A stretch of 11,739 bases of DNA from Spirochaetota bacterium. GTDB lineage: Bacteria > Spirochaetota > Spirochaetia > DSM-27196 > PWMO01. Location: positions 1-11,739 of the forward strand of contig JAAAOH010000228.1 of NCBI GenBank assembly GCA_009908925.1, written 5' to 3'. This document shows positions 1 through 6,020 of this stretch, piece by piece. The notes beneath the pieces were generated by a model. It was not told where the DNA came from. It searched no databases and worked only from the letters and a program-made list of their open reading frames with translations. Position numbers and translations under genes: made by a program. Positions within the stretch are counted from its first letter, which is position 1; each line of letters begins with the position of its first letter.

Positions 1-145
1 CTTCCTTGTCGTCTCCGACCGCTACGACCACGCCTTCCTGCGTCTTTTCCTGTGCAGTCTCAGGGATGTAGAGACCTCCCTTGGTCTTCTCTTCCTCTTT
101 TTCGGTTTTGAGCAGGACGCGGTCTCCGAGTGGCTTGATCTTCAT
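1..145 (-). CDS. groES: Co-chaperonin GroES, N-terminal part (truncated by window edge)
   Basis: The reverse strand encodes 48 complete residues from an ATG at 145, opening MKIKPLGDRVLLKTEKEEEK and continuing through GGLYIPETAQEKTQEG. This is the GroES N-terminal beta strand (PLGDRVL) followed by the mobile loop that binds GroEL (about residues 16-36). GroES caps the GroEL folding chamber in the cytoplasm. The start is fixed by a perfect AGGAGG ribosome site (151-156), five bases before the ATG. A consensus-like promoter lies about 60 bases upstream (206-234). The C-terminal half and any groEL partner lie outside the window. I see no CIRCE operator (TTAGCACTC-N9-GAGTGCTAA) in the upstream region, so HrcA control is not supported by this sequence. 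The gene is divergent from the sigma factor gene. Confidence 0.95.
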   Translation of the reverse strand, partial: MKIKPLGDRVLLKTEKEEEKTKGGLYIPETAQEKTQEGVVVAVGDDKE

Positions 146-205
146 CTTCTCCTCCTGTTGATCTCGCATATTCGCAGCTTTCTGGAGTTTTACGATAACG
201 CGAAA

Positions 206-234
206 AATATAGTACCCACCGGGACCGCGGTCAA
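206..234 (-). promoter_or_regulatory. Sigma-70-type promoter of groES
   Basis: On the reverse strand a TTGACC -35 box (229-234) and a TATATT -10 box (206-211) are separated by exactly 17 bases. This is close to the housekeeping consensus. Transcription would start near 199, giving a leader of about 55 nt before the groES ATG. Confidence 0.75.
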
Positions 235-278
235 GCGGAATGTAAAACCCGATTGTGGTTCTCGTTTGCTCCGGATAT

Positions 279-348
279 CCGCAGTCGAGCCGATGGGCCG
301 TTAAGGTTATGCTGTGAAAGGTTTTGGTTGACAGAACCTGGACTGCGG
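279..348. repeat. 8-bp inverted repeat straddling the promoter upstream of the sigma gene
   Basis: CCGCAGTC (279-286) is exactly inverted as GACTGCGG (341-348). The left arm overlaps a 10-bp palindrome, CGGATATCCG (272-281). The right arm lies inside the spacer of the TTGACA/TATCAT promoter. Between the arms a smaller hairpin, GGTTTTG (320-326) with CAGAACC (332-338), is also possible. The arrangement could be an operator or a cruciform. The arms lie 5' of the predicted start site, so it would not be in the main transcript unless transcription begins further upstream. Confidence 0.45.
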
Positions 349-357
349 GCCTATCAT
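328..357 (+). promoter_or_regulatory. Strong sigma-70-type promoter upstream of structured RNA and sigma gene
   Basis: A perfect TTGACA -35 (328-333) and TATCAT -10 (352-357) are 18 bases apart. The predicted start is about 363-365. No open reading frame follows closely, so the promoter either makes a small RNA ending at the T6 run (449-454) or a leader of about 265 nt for the sigma factor gene at 631. Confidence 0.7.
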
Positions 358-362
358 TGTAC

Positions 363-454
363 ACGGAACTACACCGAACGGGTTAGCAGCCGCGGATGGC
401 GTGACACACATGCCACGGCGTACGGGCCGTACATGTGGTCGTCTGGGCTTTTTT
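363..454 (+). ncRNA. Candidate structured RNA: small RNA or switch-like leader with alternative hairpins
   Basis: The segment starts at the predicted transcription start of the 328-357 promoter and ends in six Ts (449-454). Two helices compete for bases 403-419. Structure A pairs 389-392 with 416-419 and 397-403 with 409-415 (11 bp with a 4-nt bulge and a 5-nt loop). Structure B pairs 403-405, 407-412 and 415-419 with 438-440, 432-437 and 426-430 (14 bp, loop 420-425). Structure B can extend downwards through 395-397 with 441-443 and 389-391 with 446-448 to abut the T run, like an intrinsic terminator. No tRNA, SRP RNA, tmRNA or RNase P signature is recognisable, and it seems too short for typical 6S RNA. 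It could be an independent sRNA or an attenuator for the downstream sigma gene; the sequence does not decide. Confidence 0.5.
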
Positions 455-522
455 GATACAGTATAGAGCGTCTCTCCTGTGCATGGGTTATTCTGACCCA
501 TCTTTGCATCCGCAAGAATAGG

Positions 523-542
523 AGCCCGATTTTGGGGCTTTT
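523..542 (+). terminator. Weak terminator-like hairpin in the sigma gene leader
   Basis: AGCCC (523-527) pairs with GGGCT (535-539) across a 7-nt loop and runs into TTTT (539-542). The stem is only 5 bp, so termination would be weak. A second small hairpin just upstream pairs ATGGGT (483-488) with ACCCAT (496-501). Between here and the ATG at 631 I see no convincing promoter; the best box pairs place the start on top of the ribosome site. Confidence 0.35.
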
Positions 543-630
543 AACTCATTGCGACTTATAGACTTAGAGCCCGCAAAATTCGGTGGCTTGGCATGCGGCT
601 TGCAACCTCTATAGCGACGAGGAGGTTAGA

Positions 631-1521
631 ATGCCCGCAGCAACGAAGACCAAGAGCCAGACGACACAATCCTATCCCCAGGGTACACGCGACGACGAAA
701 ATGTTCTGTCCATGTATCTGAAAGAAATCAATAAGATCCCCCTGCTCACGCGGGAGGAAGAAGATAAGTACGCGCGCGCCGCGGCAGCCGGCGAGAAATC
801 GGCAAAGGATATGCTCGTTCAGGCGAACCTGCGGTTCGTCGTCAACGTGGCCAAGAAGTATCAGAACCAGGGGCTTCCCCTGTCCGACCTCATTAGTGAG
901 GGAAATATCGGACTGATGAACGCGATCGAGCGTTTCGACGTGGAGAAGGGGTATCACTTCATCTCCTACGCCGTGTGGTGGATCCGGCAGGCCATCCTTA
1001 AGGCGATCTGCGAGAAGTCCCGCATGATCAGACTCCCCCTCAACCGTGCGAATGAGCTCGTTCAGATCGAGAAGGTCCGTAAGGAGATCCAGGGTCGCAA
1101 CGGTGAGGATGCCGAGATGAGGCAGATCGCCGAGACGCTCAACATGGACCAGGATCATGTTGCGGATCTCATCAACATTTCGCGTGATCTGATCTCCCTC
1201 GAGACGCCGGTTTACCAGGAGAAGGACTCCTCCATTCTCGGCGACTTCGTCGAGGACGAGGGCTACAAGCATCCTGAGACCCAGCTCGAAGAGCAGTCGC
1301 TGAAGGACGACATCAACCGCGTACTCGGTACGCTGAGCGACAAGGAGGCGGAGATCATTCAATACCGCTTCGGGCTCAACGGACGCAGCCCGCTTTCGCT
1401 CAAAGAGATAGGCGATAAGTACAATCTGACCAAGGAGCGCATTCGTCAGATAGAGAAGAAGGCGCTCAAGCGGCTGCAGCATCCCAAGCGCAGCCAGTTC
1501 CTCGAGAGCTACGTCGCATAG
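631..1521 (+). CDS. Sigma-70 family RNA polymerase sigma factor, RpoD/RpoS-like, no region 1.1
   Basis: This 296-residue protein directs core RNA polymerase to -10/-35 promoters. In order it shows region 1.2 (about 21-57, DDENVLSMYLKEINKIPLLT), region 2 (about 63-133, with NLRFVVNVAKKY, LISEGNIGLMNAIERFD and SYAVWWIRQAI), region 3 (about 137-214) and region 4 with its helix-turn-helix (about 226-284, SLKEIGDKYNLTKERIRQIE). The autoinhibitory region 1.1 and the non-conserved region of primary sigma factors are absent, so it looks like a group 2 or minimal primary-type factor; a longer RpoD may exist elsewhere. At the -12 contact position equivalent to E. coli Thr440 it has Leu123, while Gln437 is kept as Gln120. 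The ATG at 631 is preferred over an in-frame ATG at 583 because GAGGAGG (619-625) precedes it. A structured leader lies upstream and ppdK follows on the same strand after a strong hairpin. Confidence 0.93.
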   Translation: MPAATKTKSQTTQSYPQGTRDDENVLSMYLKEINKIPLLTREEEDKYARAAAAGEKSAKDMLVQANLRFVVNVAKKYQNQGLPLSDLISEGNIGLMNAIERFDVEKGYHFISYAVWWIRQAILKAICEKSRMIRLPLNRANELVQIEKVRKEIQGRNGEDAEMRQIAETLNMDQDHVADLINISRDLISLETPVYQEKDSSILGDFVEDEGYKHPETQLEEQSLKDDINRVLGTLSDKEAEIIQYRFGLNGRSPLSLKEIGDKYNLTKERIRQIEKKALKRLQHPKRSQFLESYVA

Positions 1522-1547
1522 CGGTGAGTTCCGTCCACGTACGTTTC

Positions 1548-1590
1548 GGCCCTCGTGTTGCATTGTTGACACGAGGGCCTTGTTCATCTT
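1548..1590 (+). terminator. Strong hairpin, probable terminator of the sigma gene
   Basis: An 11-bp perfect stem pairs GGCCCTCGTGT (1548-1558) with ACACGAGGGCC (1569-1579) around a 10-nt loop. A T-rich but interrupted tail (TTGTTCATCTT) follows. The stem is very stable and the tail is imperfect, so termination may be partial and some read-through into ppdK is likely. Confidence 0.65.
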
Positions 1591-1595
1591 AGCCT
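1566..1595 (+). promoter_or_regulatory. Possible ppdK promoter overlapping the terminator
   Basis: A perfect TTGACA (1566-1571) sits in the loop and 3' arm of the preceding hairpin. The best -10 at 18 bases is TAGCCT (1590-1595), which is weak. It could give ppdK its own transcript with a leader of about 40 nt, but chance occurrence is quite possible. Confidence 0.25.
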
Positions 1596-1643
1596 TTTGG
1601 GAAACGAATCACATTTTCAAGTCTTGCGGGGGTAAGTGTCTTT

Positions 1644-4307
1644 ATGGCAAAGAAGTATGTCTACTTTTTCGGAGGAGGCGAGGCCGACGGCAACGCCCAG
1701 ATGAAGGAAACACTGGGTGGAAAAGGCGCCGGTCTGGCGGAAATGACCCGCGCCGACGTGCCGGTTCCTGCCGGATTCACGATTTCCACCGACGTTTGTG
1801 AGTACTACTACGATCACGACGAGACCTATCCGGACGGTCTCGAGCAGGAGGTTCAGCGGAATCTCGATCGCCTCGAGTCGATGATGGGAAAGACGCTCGG
1901 CGACCCGAAGGACCCCCTTCTGGTGTCGGTGAGGTCGGGTGCGGCAGTGTCCATGCCGGGCATGATGGACACCGTGCTGAACCTCGGGCTCAATGACGAG
2001 GCCGTCGATGGTCTGGCGCAGAAATCCGGCAACGAGCGCTTTGCCTGGGACTCCTATCGTCGGTTCATCAACATGTTCGGTGACGTCGTCATGGGCGTCA
2101 AGCACGAGGAGTTCGAGAAAGTCCTCGAGCGCATGAAGAAGAACAAGGGCGTCGAAAACGACACCGACCTCGATGCAGCCGATCTCAAGAAGCTCGTCAC
2201 CCAGTACAAGAAGGTCTACAAGGAGAACACCGGGGCGGAGTTCCCACAGGATCCCAAGGATCAGATGTGGAAGACCATAAACGCCGTGTTCGGCTCGTGG
2301 AACAATCCGCGCGCCATCAACTACCGGAAACTGAACGACATCAAGGGCCTCAAGGGAACGGCGGTTACGGTCATGTCCATGGTCTTCGGAAACTTCGGCG
2401 AAGATTCCGGCACGGGCGTATGTTTCTCCCGCGACCCCTCCACGGGTGAGAAGGTCTTCTACGGCGAGTATCTCATGAATGCACAGGGCGAGGACGTCGT
2501 TGCCGGTATCCGGACTCCGATGGCCATCAAAACGCTCTCCGATCGCGATCCCAAGATCTACAAGCAGCTCGTCGAGGTGAAAGACAAGCTCGAGCGTCAC
2601 TACCAGGACATGCAGGATATGGAGTTCACCATCGAGCAGGGTAAGCTCTATCTCCTCCAGACCCGAAACGGCAAGCGGACCGGTGTTGCGGCCGTGAAGA
2701 TCGCGGTCGACATGGTCAACGAGGGTCTCATCGACAAGGAAAAGGCGATGGACCGCGTGACGCCGGCTCAGCTCGATCAGGTCTTCCATCCGATGATCGA
2801 TCCCAAGGCCGCCGAGTCGGCGAAGTCGCTGACCAAGGGCCTCAACGCCTCTCCCGGCGCCGCGACCGGCCAGGTCGTATTCACAGCCGATGAAGCGGAG
2901 CAGTGGGTAAAGGACGGGAAGAAGGTGCTTCTCGCCCGGAAGGAGACCAGCCCCGAGGATATCGGCGGTATGCATGCCGCAGAAGGCGTTCTCACCTCCA
3001 CCGGAGGCATGACCAGCCACGCAGCGGTCGTTGCCCGCGGTATGGGTACTCCCTGCGTCGTCGGCGCCAAGGGTGTCGTGATCTCGGGCAAGACCATGAT
3101 GGTCGGCGAAAAGAAGTTCAAGCAGGGCGATTTCGTCACCATCGACGGTACCACGGGTAATGTCTATGAAGGCGCGCTGCCCCTCATGGAGCCGAAGATT
3201 TCCGGCGAGCTCCGCGCGTTCCTCGAGTGGACCGACGATGTGCGAAACAAGGCACGCCGGGAGGGTCTGGAGCAGGTCGGTTTCAATATCCGTACGAATG
3301 CGGATACCCCCGAGGACGCTCAGCGCGCCCGTGAGTTCGGTGCGGAGGGCATCGGCCTGTGCCGAACCGAGCATATGTTCTTCGAGGAGGATCGCATCAA
3401 GATCTTCCGGCAGATGATCGTGGCAGAGAACAAGGAGGCCCGTCAGAAGGCCCTCGACAAGCTCATGCCACTTCAGAAGGAAGACTTCGCGGGCATCTTC
3501 AAGGCGATGGACGGCCTGCCCGTCACTATCCGCCTGCTCGATCCCCCGCTGCACGAGTTCGTGCCGGCCGAGAAGGAAGCCATCAAGGAGCTTGCCGAGA
3601 GCGTGAACGTCAGTGTTCCCAAGCTCAAAGCCAAGATCGACTCCCTGCACGAGGCGAACCCGATGCTCGGACACCGCGGTACCCGCCTCGGCATTACCTA
3701 TCCCGAGGTTTACAACATGCAGGTGGAGGCCATCATGACCGCCGCCTGTGAGGTCGCGAAGCAGGGCGTGAAGGTGTATCCCGAGATCATGATTCCGCTC
3801 GTGGGCACCGTGAACGAGCTCGACGTCATGCGCAAGGATGCCGAGCAGGTGGCCGAGCGCGTGCTCGAAGAGAAGAAGATGACGATCGAGTACATGATCG
3901 GTACGATGATCGAAATCCCGCGCGCCGCATTGACCGCCGACGAGGTTGCCAAGAGGGCGGATTTCTTCTCCTTCGGTACCAACGACCTTACCCAGATGAC
4001 CTTCGGGTACTCGCGTGACGACATCGGGTCGTTCCTGCCGCAGTACCTCGAAGACGGTATTCTCGAGGATGATCCTTTCGCCGTACTCGACCAGGAAGGC
4101 GTCGGTCAGCTCGTGAAGATGGGAACCGAAAAGGGCCGGCAGACGAATCCGAAGCTGAAAGTCGGAATCTGCGGTGAGCACGGCGGCGAGCCGCGCTCCA
4201 TCGAGTTCTGCTACAGGGTGGGTATGAACTACGTCTCCTGCTCCCCCTTCCGCGTACCGATTGCGCGTCTGGCGGCGGCAAAGGCCGTGGCCCACGACGA
4301 GAAGTAG
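1644..4307 (+). CDS. ppdK: Pyruvate, phosphate dikinase
   Basis: This 887-residue enzyme interconverts pyruvate, ATP and phosphate with phosphoenolpyruvate, AMP and pyrophosphate in the cytoplasm, and is full length for the family (about 870-900). The N-terminal ATP-grasp half opens with KKYVYFFGGG and GGKGAGLAEM and includes VSVRSGAAVSMPGMMDTVLN. The swivelling phosphohistidine domain (about 390-510) carries GGMTSHAAVVARGMGTPC with catalytic His459. The C-terminal TIM barrel binds PEP/pyruvate and shows GIGLCRTEH (Arg574), NPMLGHRGTRLG, GTMIEIPRAA, FGTNDLTQMTFG and GICGEHGGEP with the catalytic Cys843. All key residues I can check are present. The ATG at 1644 matches the family N-terminus; its ribosome site is only a G-run (1628-1632) 11 bases upstream, so initiation may be modest. 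It follows the sigma gene and ends at a canonical terminator. A role in pyrophosphate-linked glycolysis, as described in treponemes and some anaerobes, is likely but inferred. Confidence 0.97.
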   Translation: MAKKYVYFFGGGEADGNAQMKETLGGKGAGLAEMTRADVPVPAGFTISTDVCEYYYDHDETYPDGLEQEVQRNLDRLESMMGKTLGDPKDPLLVSVRSGAAVSMPGMMDTVLNLGLNDEAVDGLAQKSGNERFAWDSYRRFINMFGDVVMGVKHEEFEKVLERMKKNKGVENDTDLDAADLKKLVTQYKKVYKENTGAEFPQDPKDQMWKTINAVFGSWNNPRAINYRKLNDIKGLKGTAVTVMSMVFGNFGEDSGTGVCFSRDPSTGEKVFYGEYLMNAQGEDVVAGIRTPMAIKTLSDRDPKIYKQLVEVKDKLERHYQDMQDMEFTIEQGKLYLLQTRNGKRTGVAAVKIAVDMVNEGLIDKEKAMDRVTPAQLDQVFHPMIDPKAAESAKSLTKGLNASPGAATGQVVFTADEAEQWVKDGKKVLLARKETSPEDIGGMHAAEGVLTSTGGMTSHAAVVARGMGTPCVVGAKGVVISGKTMMVGEKKFKQGDFVTIDGTTGNVYEGALPLMEPKISGELRAFLEWTDDVRNKARREGLEQVGFNIRTNADTPEDAQRAREFGAEGIGLCRTEHMFFEEDRIKIFRQMIVAENKEARQKALDKLMPLQKEDFAGIFKAMDGLPVTIRLLDPPLHEFVPAEKEAIKELAESVNVSVPKLKAKIDSLHEANPMLGHRGTRLGITYPEVYNMQVEAIMTAACEVAKQGVKVYPEIMIPLVGTVNELDVMRKDAEQVAERVLEEKKMTIEYMIGTMIEIPRAALTADEVAKRADFFSFGTNDLTQMTFGYSRDDIGSFLPQYLEDGILEDDPFAVLDQEGVGQLVKMGTEKGRQTNPKLKVGICGEHGGEPRSIEFCYRVGMNYVSCSPFRVPIARLAAAKAVAHDEK

Positions 4308-4380
4308 CGCGCGGTCGAGGTCCGGTGCGCGCGACCTGCCGTCGCGCCCGGCCCGAATGCAGTACATCACGCATGACACA

Positions 4381-4418
4381 GGGCCGCCCGAACTACGGTT
4401 GGGGCGGCCCTTCTTTTT
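4381..4418 (+). terminator. Rho-independent terminator of ppdK
   Basis: GGGCCGCCC (4381-4389) pairs perfectly with GGGCGGCCC (4402-4410) around a 12-nt loop and is followed by TTCTTTTT (4411-4418). It closes the sigma/ppdK unit and faces the tRNA-Phe terminator on the other strand. Confidence 0.9.
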
Positions 4419-4466
4419 GGGATATCGGTGAGCCGGAGAGTCAAGGAGCCTGTTGGTGATGTTCAC

Positions 4467-4493
4467 AAAAAAACCCCGCACCGAAGTGCGGGG
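4467..4493 (-). terminator. Rho-independent terminator of tRNA-Phe
   Basis: On the reverse strand CCCCGCAC pairs with GTGCGGGG around a TTCG tetraloop (UUCG in the RNA; 4474-4493) and is followed by seven Ts (4467-4473). It lies 11 bases past the tRNA 3' end, a textbook intrinsic terminator. Confidence 0.93.
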
Positions 4494-4504
4494 CTCGTGC
4501 CACA

Positions 4505-4577
4505 TGCCGCCGATCAGAATCGAACTGATGACACGGGGATTTTCAGTCCCCTGCTCTACCGACTGAGCTACAGCGGC
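4505..4577 (-). tRNA. tRNA-Phe (anticodon GAA)
   Basis: The reverse strand folds as a full 73-nt cloverleaf. The acceptor stem GCCGCTG pairs with CGGCGGC (one G-U). The D arm is GCTC/GAGC. The anticodon stem GGGGA/TCCCC holds the loop CTGAAAA with anticodon GAA. The T arm ATCAG/CTGAT encloses TTCGATT. The discriminator base is A at 4505. The 3' CCA is not encoded (the next bases are TGT), so it must be added by tRNA nucleotidyltransferase. The gene is monocistronic, with its own promoter (4594-4622) and terminator (4467-4493). Confidence 0.98.
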
Positions 4578-4593
4578 GTGACGTATGGGCGTG

Positions 4594-4622
4594 AGAATAT
4601 GAGAAAACCCGCAAACTGTCAA
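4594..4622 (-). promoter_or_regulatory. Promoter of tRNA-Phe
   Basis: On the reverse strand a perfect TTGACA (4617-4622) and TATTCT (4594-4599) are 17 bases apart. The predicted start is near 4587, about 10 nt before the mature tRNA 5' end at 4577. No classic GC-rich stringent discriminator follows immediately after the -10. Confidence 0.85.
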
Positions 4623-4730
4623 GGGAAGCTCGGGCAAAAAACCACGGTGGCGCGAGTGGCCTGCGGCAGCGGCCGGAGCGGACCGCGGGGGCGCCGGGAG
4701 CCGGGGAGCCAGGCCGACCGACGGCGTCCC

Positions 4731-4754
4731 GCGCCGGCATCCGCATGCCGGCGC
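4731..4754. repeat. Perfect GC-rich hairpin upstream of the fliG-like operon promoter
   Basis: GCGCCGGCAT (4731-4740) is perfectly inverted as ATGCCGGCGC (4745-4754) around a 4-base CCGC loop. No T run follows on either strand, so it is not an intrinsic terminator. It sits nine bases upstream of the -35 box of the next operon, a position suited to an operator or a boundary element. The rest of the 4578-4799 gap holds only this hairpin, the tRNA promoter and the fliG-like promoter. Confidence 0.6.
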
Positions 4755-4762
4755 CTGCAAGC

Positions 4763-4791
4763 TTGACCTGACACGGCGGCGGGGATATGCT
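4763..4791 (+). promoter_or_regulatory. Promoter of the fliG-like/TM2/alaS operon
   Basis: TTGACC (4763-4768) and TATGCT (4786-4791) are 17 bases apart, close to consensus. The predicted transcription start is about 4797-4799, one to three bases before the ATG at 4800. The first gene would therefore be leaderless or nearly so unless a later start codon is used. Confidence 0.7.
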
Positions 4792-4799
4792 CGGAGTCG

Positions 4800-6017
4800 A
4801 TGGATATTAATCGGATGCGAGACGACTCGTACCGCAAGGCATCGGGTAAGTCGCCGTCTCGTAACAATTCATCCGGAACGTCTTCCAACGCCTCAGGCGG
4901 CGCCTCATCCGGCGAGTCGAGCGGCGCGGCCTCAACAGAGATGGTGCGCGGCCTGCTGAAAACCGGCGGGCCGAAAGTCGGGAAGGGTGCGTCCCGTCCC
5001 ACGCAGGGAGCGGACCAGGCGGAGAACGCTGCGGCCGGGAGTGGCGCCGAGAAGGCCGCGCGGTTTCTGATGGTCATCGGTCGCGACCAGGCGGCCGAGG
5101 TGCTCCGCCACCTCGACGAGGCCGACGTGGAGGCCGTTACGCGCGAGATCGCGCGGATCGGGACGCTTTCAGGCGCCGAGGCGGAGGCGGTCCTCGAACA
5201 GGTCGGCGATGCCGCGGCGAAGGGCCGCGAGCGTCACGGCGGTCCGGCGGTCGCGAAAGAGTTTCTCATGCGCGCCTTCGGTGAGGAGCGGGGAGAGGAA
5301 GTCTACGGCAAGCTCGGCATCGGCGAGAGCGACCGCTTCGCCTTCCTCGAAGAGCTCGAGCCGCAACAGGTGGCGCTGCTCCTGAAGGAGGAGTCTCCAC
5401 CCGTGGTTGCGACGATTCTCTCCACCCTCAGTGCCGCGCCTGCAGCCCGGGTGGTGAAACTGATGTCGGAGGAGCGCCGGGCGGAGGTGGTCCTGCGTAT
5501 GGCCCGGATGAATGCGGTCTCGCCGGAGGTCCTCGCCCGCGTGGAAGAGGTCCTCAAGGAACGCATCAGGCGGCAGGGGAAGCTGGTTTCGAACGAGATA
5601 GACGGACGGGGCGTGCTTGCCTCCATTCTCAGGCATATGGATCTCGACGGGGAACGGGCGGTACTGGACTCGCTGGCCGAGGAAGATCCGGAGCTTGCCC
5701 GCTCGATCCGGGATCGGCTGTTCACGATCGACTCCATCCTGGCCATAGATGATCGCGACCTGCAGGAGGCGCTCACCGAGTTTACCGAGCGGGAAATTGC
5801 CTGTGTTCTCGTGGGACAGGCCGAACGGGTCAGGAGCAAGCTGCTTCGCAATGTTTCCGAGCGCCGGGCAAAGGATGTCTCGGAGGAGTACGTTCATCAG
5901 GCGGATATCCCCCAGAAGGAAGTTTCGGACGTGCAGCGCCGCTTTCTCGAGCATCTGAGAAGACTCGCGGAAGAGGGCGCCATTCTTGTCCGTAATTCCG
6001 ATGACGAGTATATTTAG
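4800..6017 (+). CDS. fliG: FliG paralogue (flagellar motor switch-like protein)
   Basis: This 405-residue protein is related to FliG, the rotor protein that links the MS ring to the stator and FliM. Residues 1-82 are a Ser/Gly/Ala-rich, probably disordered tail not typical of FliG. Residues 83-170 match the N-terminal domain (AEKAARFLMVIGRDQAAEVL), about 180-260 the middle armadillo domain, and 268-397 the C-terminal torque domain (LFTIDSILAIDDRDLQEAL). The middle-domain EHPQ motif is replaced by ESPP (198-201). Aligned by eye with E. coli, Arg281 is kept (Arg355) and Asp288/289 are Glu362/363, but Lys264 is Val338 and Arg297 is Pro371. Spirochaetes carry a second FliG (FliG1) with a role distinct from the torque-generating FliG2, and this looks like that class. 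The ATG at 4800 has GGAG only three bases upstream; ATGs at 4815 or 4941 are alternatives. It opens an operon with the TM2 gene and alaS. Confidence 0.85.
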   Translation: MDINRMRDDSYRKASGKSPSRNNSSGTSSNASGGASSGESSGAASTEMVRGLLKTGGPKVGKGASRPTQGADQAENAAAGSGAEKAARFLMVIGRDQAAEVLRHLDEADVEAVTREIARIGTLSGAEAEAVLEQVGDAAAKGRERHGGPAVAKEFLMRAFGEERGEEVYGKLGIGESDRFAFLEELEPQQVALLLKEESPPVVATILSTLSAAPAARVVKLMSEERRAEVVLRMARMNAVSPEVLARVEEVLKERIRRQGKLVSNEIDGRGVLASILRHMDLDGERAVLDSLAEEDPELARSIRDRLFTIDSILAIDDRDLQEALTEFTEREIACVLVGQAERVRSKLLRNVSERRAKDVSEEYVHQADIPQKEVSDVQRRFLEHLRRLAEEGAILVRNSDDEYI

Positions 6018-6020
6018 GCG

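Noticed and set aside
363..454. Known RNA families (4.5S SRP RNA, 6S RNA, tmRNA) for the structured segment
   Set aside because: No SRP apical loop consensus, no tRNA-like ends of tmRNA, and the roughly 90-nt length and lack of a large central bubble do not fit 6S RNA.
253..501. Short open frames (67 and 64 codons) between groES and the sigma gene
   Set aside because: Composition is non-coding, there is no ribosome site, and they run through the predicted hairpins and T6 run; the region is better explained as regulatory RNA.
588..615. TTGGCA-16-TATAGC as a promoter for the sigma gene
   Set aside because: Transcription would start near 622, inside the ribosome binding site, leaving almost no leader and destroying the strong GAGGAGG signal.
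556..1587. Minus-strand open frame of 343 codons antisense to the sigma gene
   Set aside because: It is Leu/Arg/Val-rich shadow translation fully overlapping a clear sigma-70 gene with strong motifs and a good ribosome site on the plus strand.
1617..4760. Minus-strand open frame of 1047 codons antisense to ppdK
   Set aside because: It is a stop-free shadow caused by GC-rich codon bias of ppdK. It runs through the tRNA-Phe gene, giving the well-known artefact AVAQSVEQGTENPRVISS, and across both terminators, and has no family resemblance or ribosome site.
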